A DNA stretch of 64,000 nt, taken from assembly GCF_900699785.1 (NCBI RefSeq), contig NZ_LR535679.1:1736001-1800000 (forward strand). The letters are read 5' to 3'. This DNA comes from Campylobacter showae. Lineage in GTDB: Bacteria; Campylobacterota; Campylobacteria; Campylobacterales; Campylobacteraceae. The translations under genes and the position numbers were made by a program. Positions 36,587 to 45,331 of this stretch are shown piece by piece (position 1 is the first letter of the stretch; each line of letters begins with the position of its first letter). Under the pieces are notes generated by a model. It was given only the letters and a program-made list of their open reading frames with translations. It made no database searches and had not been told where the DNA came from.

Positions 36587-37406
36587 TTTTGCCTAGCTCG
36601 TAGAAGAAATTGGTCGCCTGTACGAAGCCCTCGACGCTACCGCAGTCAAAGCGCTTGCCTTTAAATTTATATGCTAACACCATGCCGTCTTTGGCTTGCT
36701 CTTTTAGCGCGTCGGTGATTTGCACTTCGCCGTTCTTGCCGGGCTTGGTGCGCTCTAGGATCGTGAAAATATCAGGCGTCAGGATATATCGGCCGATGAC
36801 AGCTAGGTTGCTCGGAGCTTCTTTAGGGTCCGGTTTTTCGACCATGTCGCTAACCATCAGTAGATCATCCTCGATCGCGCGGCCTGTGACGATGCCGTAG
36901 TTTTTGCTTTGCTCGATCGGCACTTCCATCACGGCGACGATGCTGCAGCGATACTTCTCGTAGATTTTTACCATTTGAGATAGCACACCTTCGCCCTCTT
37001 CGTTGATGCAGAGGTCATCAGCCAGCACCACGCCAAAAGGCTCGTCTCGCACTAGGACTTTGCCTGTGTGGATCGCGTTGCCTAGGCCTCTCATGCTCTC
37101 TTGACGCGTGAACGAAAACGTGCAGCGCGCCATCAGTTCGCGGATATCGACGAGCAGGTGTTCTTTGTTCGTGCCTGATATCTGATGCTCTAGCTCGTAG
37201 CTGATATCAAAATAATCCTCCAGCGCGCGTTTGCCGCGGCCAGTGATGAACGCCATGTTTTTCATGCCGGCTTCTAGCGCCTCGTCCACGCCGTAGTGGA
37301 TCAGCGGTTTTGTGAGGATCGGCAGCATCTCTTTTGGTAGCGATTTGGTTGCAGGCAAAAATCTCGTGCCGTAGCCCGCAGCCGGAAATAAACAAGTCTG
37401 TATCAT
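36573..37406 (-). CDS. galU: UTP-glucose-1-phosphate uridylyltransferase
   Basis: A 277-residue nucleotidyltransferase making UDP-glucose for lipooligosaccharide and capsule. The nucleotide loop FPAAGYGTRFLPATKSLPKEMLPI is nearly invariant for GalU, followed by GRGKRALEDYFD, VLADDLCI, MVEKPDPKEAPSNLAVIGRY and the C-terminal FKGKRFDCGS. RBS AAAAGGAAA precedes ATG 37406. The overlap with pgi indicates an operon converting fructose 6-phosphate towards nucleotide sugar; phosphoglucomutase is elsewhere. Confidence 0.96.
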   Translation of the reverse strand: MIQTCLFPAAGYGTRFLPATKSLPKEMLPILTKPLIHYGVDEALEAGMKNMAFITGRGKRALEDYFDISYELEHQISGTNKEHLLVDIRELMARCTFSFTRQESMRGLGNAIHTGKVLVRDEPFGVVLADDLCINEEGEGVLSQMVKIYEKYRCSIVAVMEVPIEQSKNYGIVTGRAIEDDLLMVSDMVEKPDPKEAPSNLAVIGRYILTPDIFTILERTKPGKNGEVQITDALKEQAKDGMVLAYKFKGKRFDCGSVEGFVQATNFFYELGKNAKK

Positions 37407-37512
37407 AATTTTCCTTTTGATTTTTTTGGAGATTATAGCGAGTTTTGGCTTATTTGGAGTATTAGGGGCGGTTTTGAGCGGTCAAATTTGGCTAAATTTA
37501 AATTTTGCCGGC

Positions 37513-37600
37513 CCGAGACCCTAGTCTTGAAAACGTAAAATTTAACTCCATCAAATTTAAAAACCAAATTTAGCGCCTTAAAATTGTGGGTCTGGGTTAG
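37513..37600. repeat. Short inverted pair of the dispersed box
   Basis: A forward degenerate copy at 37513-37535 (CCGAGACCC...TCTTGAAAACG) faces a reverse degenerate copy at 37573-37598 (core TGGGTCT). Spacing is far smaller than in the 51.4 and 53.1 kb elements. The surrounding 37407-37696 spacer is CAAATTT-rich and otherwise empty. Confidence 0.45.
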
Positions 37601-37668
37601 TAAAATTTAAATTAAAGCTGAAAATAGGGCGCAAATTTATGAGTTTAAAATGCGCCGAATTTAACTAG

Positions 37669-37698
37669 CAAATTTGACCGCCAATCGGCGGCAAATTT
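37669..37698 (-). terminator. Hairpin at the 3' end of the haem operon
   Basis: CCGCC GATT GGCGG on the minus strand is extended by flanking AAATTTG / CAAATTT pairing, and overlaps the end of the flavodoxin gene. There is no clean T tract, so termination is uncertain. Confidence 0.45.
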
Positions 37699-38206
37699 AT
37701 ATCCCTCTAAACGCTGCTTTTGCGTTTTCTAGGTCGTTTGCATCAGGGTGAGTCGCGGCTCTAGCCCATCTGGCTTCGCGCTCTGGAGTCACGGCGTAGC
37801 GCGGGTCGTTAGGAGCGGCTTCGCCCATTTTGCGTAGCTGCTCGATGACTTTCGGATCGATCGCGCCTTGACAGTAAAACTCGCGTAAAATTTCATTTTC
37901 GCCCTCGCGAAGTACGACTTTTGCCTTTTCTAGGCAGTTCATCGCGTGCTCGTGCTCTGGATCCATGCCAAGCGTCATAAAAACGCCCGTTTTTTTGCCC
38001 TTTATCTCGCGTAAAAAGCGTTTAAATTTAGGCTCCGCGTCGCCCTTATCGACGTAAAATCCAAGCGCGATAAAGTCGTAACCGTCCAAATTTAGGTGTA
38101 GATCCTCGGTAAATTTGACCGCCTCGCAGCCAAGCTCGTTTGCGATGGCAAGACCGACTTTCTCGGTATTTCCAGTCGCGCTCGTGTAGATAACTATTTT
38201 TTTCAT
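37697..38206 (-). CDS. Flavodoxin-like protein, likely reductant for the HutW-type enzyme
   Basis: A 169-residue FMN-binding fold. The phosphate loop is YTSATGNTEKVGLAIANEL at the N-terminus, followed by ALGFYVDKGDAEPKFKRFL and FMTLGMDPEHEHAM. The C-terminus (DPRYAVTPEREARWARAATHPDANDL) is not part of ordinary flavodoxins and resembles the flavodoxin partners of anaerobic haem-opening enzymes (HmuF-like) or BilS. It overlaps the end of the radical SAM gene as ATGA, strong support for joint function. It probably supplies low-potential electrons for the cleavage reaction. Confidence 0.75.
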   Translation of the reverse strand: MKKIVIYTSATGNTEKVGLAIANELGCEAVKFTEDLHLNLDGYDFIALGFYVDKGDAEPKFKRFLREIKGKKTGVFMTLGMDPEHEHAMNCLEKAKVVLREGENEILREFYCQGAIDPKVIEQLRKMGEAAPNDPRYAVTPEREARWARAATHPDANDLENAKAAFRGI

Positions 38207-39426
38207 TCAAAGTCCTTTTGTGAGATATTTGCTACTTCGGTGCCGATCGACATACCCCAAAATACGCCGTCCGTCGTGTAGTTTAAAAAGCCGTTTTCTA
38301 TGCGCATATAGCCTTTGCTTTCGCATTTTTTGAAAAACTCCATTAGCGCGTCAAACGTCTCATCGCTAACGAAGCTTTTTACCTGCGCGAGGTCGATTTT
38401 CGGGTACATAAAGAGGCTTTTTAGCCGTCCCTCGGCGCGCTGCTTGTCGTCTACTTTGTTTATCATACGCATTTTTTCTTTAGCGTTATAGATATCGTAG
38501 TAGCCTAGCCTTCCGCCAGAGCCTCTACCTAGCGGCAGGATATCGGCGCCCTCGTGGCTTAGGCGGATATATTGATAGCGGTCGCGGCCGATGCGGTTAA
38601 ATTTAGTATGCTCGAGCACCTCGTAGTTGCCGGTGCCTAGCAGCTTTTCAAAGAAAGCGTTGTGCAGCCTATGCTCGTAGTTTACGTCGTAGTAGTCCTG
38701 CGAGACCGTCTTTGCGAGCTCTGATTTCTCAAAAAGCTGAAGCGAATAAAAGCTCGTACTGTCGATCTCTAGCTCGTCTACTAGGCGAGCGTCTTCTAGC
38801 ACTTCGTCTATCGTTTGCTCGGGGTAGTTAAATATAATATCCGTGCAAACCATGCCGCTGAAATTTTGCCTGATCATTTTTAGATGCTCTATTGCGCCTT
38901 TTTTGTCGTGGACGCGGTTTAGCAGCTTGCGGCCTTTGTTCGAAAAGGTCTGCACGCCGATGCTAAAGCGGTTTACGCCTAGGCTTTCTAGTAGGCGCAC
39001 TTTGCTTAAATTTAGATTATGCAGCGTGGTTTCTAGGCTAAATTCGCAGTCGTCCGAGATATTAAAATTTGATCGCAGAGCCGTGATAACGGGCTCTAGG
39101 TGCTTTTCTTTTAGTATTGTAGGAGTTCCGCCGCCAAAATAGACGCTACGGATATTTTTAGCCTGCAGATACGGAAATTTACCGTATTTTTCGATCTCGC
39201 CCAGCAGATACTGCGTGTAGCTGTCTAGCTCGTCTTCTAGCTTTGTGCGGTTCATCGAGCAAAACGAGCAGATATTGTCGCAAAAAGGCACGTGGATATA
39301 GATCACGCCGTCCTTTTGCGCGGGTAGCTCCTCGGTTAAAAATTTCTCCACCTCGGCGTTAGTCGCCATCTTTATTTTTTTGGGACGCGTCGGCCCGGCG
39401 TGCCCCTTTTGTCTGGTTTCAAACAT
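38203..39426 (-). CDS. hutW: HutW/ChuW-type radical SAM enzyme for anaerobic haem degradation
   Basis: A 407-residue radical SAM protein of the HemN-related haem utilisation group. The cluster motif is CDNICSFC (Cys49, Cys53, Cys56), followed by VYFGGGTPTIL (SAM-binding glycine block), NRFSIGVQTFSNKGRKLLNRVH and the C-terminal HemN-like segment. ChuW and HutW open the haem ring without oxygen by a radical methyl transfer, releasing iron and a linear tetrapyrrole. The haem transport neighbours rule against HemN or HemW identity. TAG of tonB is directly followed by its ATG, with CGGAGGA upstream. Confidence 0.85.
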   Translation of the reverse strand: MFETRQKGHAGPTRPKKIKMATNAEVEKFLTEELPAQKDGVIYIHVPFCDNICSFCSMNRTKLEDELDSYTQYLLGEIEKYGKFPYLQAKNIRSVYFGGGTPTILKEKHLEPVITALRSNFNISDDCEFSLETTLHNLNLSKVRLLESLGVNRFSIGVQTFSNKGRKLLNRVHDKKGAIEHLKMIRQNFSGMVCTDIIFNYPEQTIDEVLEDARLVDELEIDSTSFYSLQLFEKSELAKTVSQDYYDVNYEHRLHNAFFEKLLGTGNYEVLEHTKFNRIGRDRYQYIRLSHEGADILPLGRGSGGRLGYYDIYNAKEKMRMINKVDDKQRAEGRLKSLFMYPKIDLAQVKSFVSDETFDALMEFFKKCESKGYMRIENGFLNYTTDGVFWGMSIGTEVANISQKDFE

Positions 39427-40194
39427 CTATTCCTCCGTTTTGAACTCGTAAGGTTTGGTAATTATACAATGCGAAATATTTTTTAATGCTTTAATTTCTA
39501 ACTCCTTTGTTATTTTCACCGCCTCATTGTTAAAGATTTTATTTTTCCCGCGCACGGCGACGATCTGTATCTGCCCGTCAAATTTAAAATCGACTTCGAC
39601 CTTAAACGTCCCGCTTAGCCGCAGCATGATCGCTTTTTTGGGATATTTGGCCTCCGGCTCGCGCGTCACGGTAAAGTCGACACCCTCTTTGCACGCGTTT
39701 TGCTCTTTTGCTTCGCTGCTATTTTGCGCGGCGGGTTGCTTTGCGGGAGCTAAATTTGAGCTAGGCTGCGCGCTTTGCTCGGCGGGTAAATTTTGAGTCG
39801 GCGCGGGCGCGGGTTCAAATTTAGGCTCGTCTTTTACCGCTTGCGCGGGCTTTGGCGAGATTTGTTTTTTTATTTTCGGTTTTGGCGGTTGCTTTTTCTC
39901 CTCCTTGGGTTTTATAGGTTCGCTCTCTACCGGCTTTGGCTCGGGTCGTGAAATTTCGGGCTCTGGCTCGGGCTCAAATTTGACCGGCTCGGGCTGCGTT
40001 TCTTGCGGCCTTTCAAATGGCTCGGCGCTTTGAGGCGGCACATACTCTCTAGTCTCTTTGCTGGGCTCTTCTTGCGTCAAATTTAGCTTGATCTTTATCG
40101 TTTCTTGCGGTTTTGCGCTCTCTATTGGGCGCGAGTTTAACGGCAAAAAAAGCAGAGCTAAATTTAAGACGAGCGAGACTAGAAAATAGCGCAT
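39427..40194 (-). CDS. tonB: TonB energy transducer
   Basis: A 255-residue TonB. The N-terminal membrane anchor YFLVSLVLNLALLFLPL is followed by a long Pro/Glu/Lys-rich spacer (residues about 45-150, with EPEPEISRPEPKP) that crosses the periplasm. The C-terminal domain (about 165-255) has YPKKAIMLRLSGTFKVEVDF and KALKNISHCI, the usual strand pattern for contact with receptor TonB boxes. Working with ExbB and ExbD from the same operon, it powers the receptors at 42786 and 46114. Its start shares an A with the stop of the binding-protein gene (TAATG). Confidence 0.9.
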   Translation of the reverse strand: MRYFLVSLVLNLALLFLPLNSRPIESAKPQETIKIKLNLTQEEPSKETREYVPPQSAEPFERPQETQPEPVKFEPEPEPEISRPEPKPVESEPIKPKEEKKQPPKPKIKKQISPKPAQAVKDEPKFEPAPAPTQNLPAEQSAQPSSNLAPAKQPAAQNSSEAKEQNACKEGVDFTVTREPEAKYPKKAIMLRLSGTFKVEVDFKFDGQIQIVAVRGKNKIFNNEAVKITKELEIKALKNISHCIITKPYEFKTEE

Positions 40195-41015
40195 TATTTG
40201 CTTAGCATCTCGTAAAATTTATCTACGGCTTCGCCTATGCGAGGCGTTCCTCTAAGTAGCAGCGAGGAGGGCACGGTGAGTACTTTGCCGTTTTTTGCGG
40301 CGATCGTTTTTTTAAGCACCGGATTTTGTTTTAGGAAATTGTCGCCGTCGCCGCCCATGCCGCCGATAACGACGATGTAGTCCGGATTTTGCGATAAGAT
40401 AAACTCGGTCGAGACGATCGGAGTCGAGCCCTCCACGTTATCGGCGATGTTTTTTAGTCCGAGTTTGGTAAAGATATCGCCCGGCAGCGTCTTTGAGCTA
40501 AAGCCCGTAAGCGGCGTCGAGGAAAATACCGCTAGTATCTTTTTGCCCTTTACCTCGCTGTTTGCGAAAGAGTCGATTTTTGATTTTATCTCGCTTACGA
40601 CCTCGCTCGCTTTTTGCTCTTTGCCCGTTACTTTGCCGATTTCTTCGATATTTTTGTAGATATCGCCGACGCTATCGGCTTTTAGCGTGAGGGTTTTTAG
40701 GTTAAATTTAGCAAGGCTCTCGTTTACGTTTGCCGAGTGAAAGCTGGTGACGACGAGATCGGGCTTTAGCTCGACGATCTGCTCGATATTTGGCTTCGTG
40801 TATGTGCCTACGCTTTTTAGCTTTACGGTTTGATCCTCTGGCCAAATTTTAGAAAACTGAAGCGTAGCGATGGCCGCTAGCTGATCCTGCGCGCCTAGCA
40901 TATAAACTATCTCGACGACCGAAGGGTCTAGCACGACTAGCTTTTTGGGCGCGTTTGCGGTTAGATTCGTCAAAAGACAACTGATGGCAAGTAAAAATGC
41001 CGCGACTTTTTTCAT
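40194..41015 (-). CDS. hmuT: Periplasmic haem/iron-complex binding protein
   Basis: A 273-residue protein of the BtuF/FepB (cluster A-II) fold, with a Sec signal (KKVAAFLLAISCLLTNLTANA). Typical segments are KLVVLDPSVVEIVYMLGAQDQLAAI, KSVGTYTKPNIEQIVELKPDLVVTS, FILSQNPDYIVVIGG and a long bridging helix (DIYKNIEEIGKVTGKEQKAS). Substrate is inferred as haem because of the HutW-type gene in the operon; sequence alone would also allow a siderophore or cobalamin. ATG 41015 (GAAAGGA upstream) is chosen over an earlier start at 41030. Confidence 0.8.
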   Translation of the reverse strand: MKKVAAFLLAISCLLTNLTANAPKKLVVLDPSVVEIVYMLGAQDQLAAIATLQFSKIWPEDQTVKLKSVGTYTKPNIEQIVELKPDLVVTSFHSANVNESLAKFNLKTLTLKADSVGDIYKNIEEIGKVTGKEQKASEVVSEIKSKIDSFANSEVKGKKILAVFSSTPLTGFSSKTLPGDIFTKLGLKNIADNVEGSTPIVSTEFILSQNPDYIVVIGGMGGDGDNFLKQNPVLKKTIAAKNGKVLTVPSSLLLRGTPRIGEAVDKFYEMLSK

Positions 41016-41046
41016 AGAAAATCCTTTCAAATTTTGATTTGTAAAT

Positions 41047-41814
41047 TTATCGCTTTACGGGCACTACGAACGGCATGCCGTCGTGTTCTAAAATTTCGCA
41101 GTTTAGCCCGTAAATTTCATATAAAATTTCTTTCGTATAAAGCTGCTTTGCCGTGCCTGCGTAGCGTATCTCGCCGTCTTTTAGCATCACGAGCTCGTCG
41201 CAAAACATAGTGGCTAAATTTAGATCGTGCAGTACGGCTACGGAGAGTAAATTTAGCTCTCTAGTTAAATTTTCGCAGATCTTTAGCATCTGAACCCCGT
41301 AGTTTAGATCCAGCGCGCTTGTAGGCTCGTCAAGAAGCAAAATCTTTGGCTCGCTAACTAGCGCTCTAGCTAGCAGTACGCGCTGAAATTCGCCGCCGCT
41401 TAAAGAGTGGGCGCTGCGTTTGGCAAACCGCTCTACGTCAAGCAGGCGCATGATCTCGTAGGTTTTTGCAATATCGTTTGCGTCGTATCCGCTAAACTGG
41501 CTTTTTAGATGGCAAAAGCGCCCCGTTAGCACGATATCCTCGACCGTAAGAGGCATACTTAAAACCGTTTTTTGCGGCACGAAGCCTAAAATTTTAGCTA
41601 GCTCTTTTAGCGAATAATCCTCCAGCTTTTTGTTTTCCAGGGTTATTACGCCGCTATTTGGCGATAAAATTCTTAGGATATTTTTTAAAAGAGTGGATTT
41701 GCCGCAGCCGTTTGGGCCCAAAATCCCTACGAAACGACCGTTTTTGAGGCTTAAATTTACGTTTTTTAGTATCTCTTTTTTGCCGTAGCTAAAGCATAGT
41801 TTTTCTACTTTCAC
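41047..41814 (-). CDS. hmuV: ABC transporter ATPase for haem/iron complex
   Basis: A 255-residue ATPase of the FepC/HmuV group. Walker A is GPNGCGKSTLLK, the Q-loop FVPQKT, the signature HSLSGGEFQRVLLARAL, Walker B ILLLDEPTSALD, and the switch His is in VAVLHDLNLATMF. It energises the adjacent FecCD-type permease. The start is GTG, one base after the permease stop, with CAGGAG inside the permease end. Confidence 0.92.
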   Translation of the reverse strand: MKVEKLCFSYGKKEILKNVNLSLKNGRFVGILGPNGCGKSTLLKNILRILSPNSGVITLENKKLEDYSLKELAKILGFVPQKTVLSMPLTVEDIVLTGRFCHLKSQFSGYDANDIAKTYEIMRLLDVERFAKRSAHSLSGGEFQRVLLARALVSEPKILLLDEPTSALDLNYGVQMLKICENLTRELNLLSVAVLHDLNLATMFCDELVMLKDGEIRYAGTAKQLYTKEILYEIYGLNCEILEHDGMPFVVPVKR

Positions 41815-41815
41815 C

Positions 41816-42796
41816 TTATATGCTCCTGCTTGAACGGATAGCTAAAAATAGAAAAAACGGAGCGCCGAAAAACGCCGTAACTACGCCTATAGGCACCTCG
41901 GTCGGGCTTAGGACGCTTTTGCCTATCGTGTCGCAGGCTAGCAGGAAAAACCCGCCCGCAAAGGCGCTAATGGGTATCAAAACGATGTTGCTCGAGGTTT
42001 TTAGTATCATGCGCAGCGTATGCGGGATGATGAGCCCCACAAAGCCTATCATGCCCGTAAACGCGACCGAAAACGCCACGGCTAAGGATGAAACGATGAG
42101 CAGGCGTTTTTTCATCTTTTCTACGTCCACGCCTAGGCTTTGAGCCTCCTCGTCGCCGCTTAGGATGACGTTTAGCTCAAAACGCTTAAAGTAAAAATAC
42201 GCCATAGATAGCACGAGAGGAACGCTGATGTAGGCGATCTTTTCCCAGTTGGCAGAGCCCACGTAGCCCATCATCCACGCTACTATCTTAAAACTATCCT
42301 CGCCGATGAGGTAGGTCGCAAAGCTCGTAAATGCGCCTAAAAACGACGAAAACGCGATACCGATGATAAGAAGCGTGGCGATGGATTTGCCTTTTTTGGA
42401 GAGTTTAAAAATGAGCACCGAAAGTATCGCCGCGCTAAAAAAGGCAAACACGCCGTAGTAAAAATCGGGCAGCTTTAAAAGATAAGCTGCCACGGCGCCA
42501 AAGGTCGCGGCGGAGGCGATACCGATGATGTAGGGGTCTGCTAGCGGGTTTAAAAATACGCTTTGTACGACGACGCCAGAGCTTGCTAAAAGCATACCGA
42601 TTAAAAAGGCCATTATGACGCGCGGCAAGCGGATTTCTAGCAGGATGGTTTCCTTTATCTCGTCTATCTCGCCGCCACTTGCAAATTTGATGATATCTTG
42701 CCACGAGATATCGGCCCCGCCGAGGCTAAGCGAAAATATAAAAAGCAGCGCCGTAAGCGCCGCCAAAACCGCCGTAACTCCGTTTTTAGTAGGCAT
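41816..42796 (-). CDS. hmuU: FecCD-family ABC permease for haem/iron complex
   Basis: A 326-residue permease with about ten transmembrane helices, of the BtuC/FecCD/HmuU type. Landmarks: LPRVIMAFLIGMLLASSGVVVQSVFLNPLADPYIIGI, the coupling region DVEKMKKRLLIVSSLAVAFSVAFTGMIGFVGLIIPHTLRM, and ELPVG-like TEVPIGVVTAFFGAPFFLFL at the end. It carries the substrate from the binding protein into the cytoplasm. Its start overlaps the receptor gene by 11 bases, so receptor and transporter are coupled. Confidence 0.93.
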   Translation of the reverse strand: MPTKNGVTAVLAALTALLFIFSLSLGGADISWQDIIKFASGGEIDEIKETILLEIRLPRVIMAFLIGMLLASSGVVVQSVFLNPLADPYIIGIASAATFGAVAAYLLKLPDFYYGVFAFFSAAILSVLIFKLSKKGKSIATLLIIGIAFSSFLGAFTSFATYLIGEDSFKIVAWMMGYVGSANWEKIAYISVPLVLSMAYFYFKRFELNVILSGDEEAQSLGVDVEKMKKRLLIVSSLAVAFSVAFTGMIGFVGLIIPHTLRMILKTSSNIVLIPISAFAGGFFLLACDTIGKSVLSPTEVPIGVVTAFFGAPFFLFLAIRSSRSI

Positions 42797-44858
42797 ACTT
42801 AAACTCTACGTAGTAGTTTCTCTCGTCGGCGGGCTCGTATATGTCCTCTAGCTCGCTTTGATAGGCGTTATATTTTTTGTTGAATAAATTTTTAACTCCC
42901 GCAGAGACCGAAAATCCGCCTTTAAATTTATACTTCGCTCCAAGATCTACTAGCGTCCTAGACACGGTTTGCGTCTCGTAGCCGGATATATCCGTCACGC
43001 CAGAGTAGATCGCTCTTTTTAGCTTTGATAGGTATTTGACGTCAAGGAGTAAATTTAGATCCTTGATCGGCTCGTAGTCGATGCTAGCAACAAATTTGCT
43101 CTTTTGTACGGTCGGCACCTCCATGCCTTTGTTGTTGCCTTTTTTAAATTCGGCTTTTACGTAGGAGAAGGTTTGGCTAGTTTTTAGGTTGTCTAAAATT
43201 TGCTGCTCGGCGTAGAGCTCGGCTCCGTATCTCCTGACGTCGTCTAAATTTATAAAAAACCAACCGTCGGTTATGTTGTTAGTTAGCGTTCTGGTGTAGA
43301 TTTCGTTTTTCGTATCAGTTAAAAACACGGTCGCGCTTATGAAATTATCATAGATGATATCCCTCACGCCAAGCTCGTAGGTTTGGTAGGTTTCTGATTT
43401 TAGATTATTTACTACGTAGTCGGTTCTGTTTGGCTTATCTACGAACTGAACGGGCGAGGGTGAGACGAAGCCGCGCTCAAATTTAAAATAAACGTTGCCG
43501 GTGTCTGAGTATTTAAAGCTAGGCGTTATCTCAAAGGCGTGGTTGTCCGAGTTTTTCTTGCCTTTAAAGGACGAAGCGCTAGTTATCGTTCGGCCGGGCG
43601 TCATGATTACGACGGAGTTTGAGCGTCTATCCATATCGTTTCTAGCTAGCTCGAGTCTATATCCAGCGCTCAAAGAAAACTGATCGGTGAAGTCGTGCTT
43701 TTCTAACACGTAAAACGAATGCGTTTTCTTTTCTACGTCAAATTTAGTCGTGACGTCGGCGCTTACCGTGATAGGGCCGCGTCTGCTCGTAGATTTTGAG
43801 TGTATAGATCTTTTGGCCTCTTGTCTTAAAAAGTCGTAACCGAATATAAAATCTCCGCTGCCGTAGCCGTATTTGCCCTTAAATTTAGCCCCGGCTTGTT
43901 TATCGGTTAGTCCTAGCGATCCGCTGCCGCCGTCTTTGTAGGCGCTATACGAGTCCATGGTTAGTTTTTGATAATAAGGCGATAGACTAAACGTCAGCGC
44001 GTCGTTTAAATTTATAGAGTAGTCGGCGTTTACGCTAACTCTTTTGTTTAGGTAGTCGGTTTTGCTTGATCCCGCTTGTCTTCTGTCTTGCTCTAGCTGA
44101 GCTTTGCTTAGAGCACCAGTGGTGCGGCTTTTGTCTTTAAAATAGCTTGAGTTTATAGATAGCGCCTGATCGTCCGTTATCTGATAGGTTAGGCCGCCCG
44201 AGACGTAGTCTTCTTTGGTTTTATCCCCGCGTCTATAGCCGTTTGAGTCCGATTTTTTCGCGTTTAGTTTTAAAGATAGCGCGTCGGTTACTCCGCCGCC
44301 GACGTTTAGGGCTACGTCTTTATAGGAGTAGGAGGCTAGCTTGCTAGATACGCTGGCGTAAAATTTCTTTTTGCTCTTTTTGGTGATGATATTTATCACG
44401 CCTCCCATCGTGCCGCTGCCGTATAACACGGTGCCGCCCCCAGGGACTATCTCTATCCTATCTACGTCCTCGATAGGTATCATATCTACGGGGATTCTAG
44501 TTGGAGTAGTGTCTATCATGTTTAGCGCGACGCCGTCCACCATCACCTTTACGGTCGTAGTAGATCTAGCCGACGAGCTCCTTCTGGAGCCTTGTCCGCG
44601 CATATCTACGTTGTTGCCGTTTAGGCTGACGCCGGGAGCTTTTTCTAGAGCTTCTTTGATATCGCGGTATCCCCTATCCTCTATCTCTTTTGCGGTTATA
44701 ACGGTTACGTTTCTAACCTCGTCTTTTAGCGCGCTCTCAAAGCCCGTCGTAGTTATAACGGTGGCGTCTAGTCTCGTAGAGCCGCCCTCTGCGGCGTATA
44801 AATTTATGCTCGCTATCAGCGAAAGCGCGATAGCTCCTTTGCTTGATCTGGCAATCAT
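42786..44858 (-). CDS. TonB-dependent outer membrane receptor, probably for haem
   Basis: A 690-residue receptor. After a signal peptide (IALSLIASINLYA) comes the TonB box region LDATVITTTGF, the plug domain (VTVITAKEIEDRGYRDIKEALEKAPGVS, RIEIVPGGGTVLYGSGTMGGVINIITK), then a 22-strand barrel ending NYYVEFKYAY. The block VYFKFERGFVSPSP and later NNLKSETYQTYELG occupy the places of the haem receptor FRAP and NPNL motifs but are altered. Operon context supports haem or haemoprotein. It is related to the receptor at 46114. RBS CAAGGAGAG. Confidence 0.88.
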   Translation of the reverse strand: MIARSSKGAIALSLIASINLYAAEGGSTRLDATVITTTGFESALKDEVRNVTVITAKEIEDRGYRDIKEALEKAPGVSLNGNNVDMRGQGSRRSSSARSTTTVKVMVDGVALNMIDTTPTRIPVDMIPIEDVDRIEIVPGGGTVLYGSGTMGGVINIITKKSKKKFYASVSSKLASYSYKDVALNVGGGVTDALSLKLNAKKSDSNGYRRGDKTKEDYVSGGLTYQITDDQALSINSSYFKDKSRTTGALSKAQLEQDRRQAGSSKTDYLNKRVSVNADYSINLNDALTFSLSPYYQKLTMDSYSAYKDGGSGSLGLTDKQAGAKFKGKYGYGSGDFIFGYDFLRQEAKRSIHSKSTSRRGPITVSADVTTKFDVEKKTHSFYVLEKHDFTDQFSLSAGYRLELARNDMDRRSNSVVIMTPGRTITSASSFKGKKNSDNHAFEITPSFKYSDTGNVYFKFERGFVSPSPVQFVDKPNRTDYVVNNLKSETYQTYELGVRDIIYDNFISATVFLTDTKNEIYTRTLTNNITDGWFFINLDDVRRYGAELYAEQQILDNLKTSQTFSYVKAEFKKGNNKGMEVPTVQKSKFVASIDYEPIKDLNLLLDVKYLSKLKRAIYSGVTDISGYETQTVSRTLVDLGAKYKFKGGFSVSAGVKNLFNKKYNAYQSELEDIYEPADERNYYVEFKYAY

Positions 44859-44908
44859 AGTTACTCTCCTTGGTTAAATTTACAGGGAGATAAAACTAGG
44901 CTCATTTT

Positions 44909-45331
44909 CTATCCTTTGGGCTTTTTCTTGATATTTAGCTCGACGTTTTGCGTGCCGTTATCTTTTAAAATAGATATTAAATTTACGACCTCGCCGTAGT
45001 TTATAGCCTCATCTGCGTTTAGTTTGACGCTCTCTTTTTGCTTTGGGGTCAAATTTGCGATTTGCGCGGCTAGATCCGTTAAATTTAAGCTTTTTTGCTC
45101 GCCGTCCACGCTCAAAAGCACTTCGCCGCTAAGCAGATAAAAAACCTCGACGTTTTTGGTATCTTTTTCGTCTAAATTTGACGCGCTTTGGGGTAGAGCG
45201 ATGTCGATGTGGGCAAATTTGTTAAAAGAGGTCGTAACCATAAAAAATAGCAAAAGCACGAATATCACGTCGATCAAATTTAGCATCGAGATGCCGGCGT
45301 ATCTGGCTTTATCTCTGCGGACATATTTCAC
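44909..45331 (-). CDS. exbD: ExbD proton channel component
   Basis: A 140-residue protein with one N-terminal helix (SMLNLIDVIFVLLLFFMVTTSF) containing the essential membrane Asp in NLIDV. The periplasmic domain has VNLNADEAINYGEV-like segments. I place the start at GTG 45331, with AAAGGAG six bases upstream inside exbB; a TTG at 45358 would overlap exbB by 50 bases. It forms the proton-driven motor with ExbB and TonB. Confidence 0.88.
   Translation of the reverse strand: MKYVRRDKARYAGISMLNLIDVIFVLLLFFMVTTSFNKFAHIDIALPQSASNLDEKDTKNVEVFYLLSGEVLLSVDGEQKSLNLTDLAAQIANLTPKQKESVKLNADEAINYGEVVNLISILKDNGTQNVELNIKKKPKG

Noticed and set aside
38203..39426. HemW or HemN coproporphyrinogen dehydrogenase as identity of the radical SAM gene
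   Set aside because: Operon context with haem import genes and a flavodoxin, and the CDNICSFC motif with its N-terminal extension, fit the HutW/ChuW group better.
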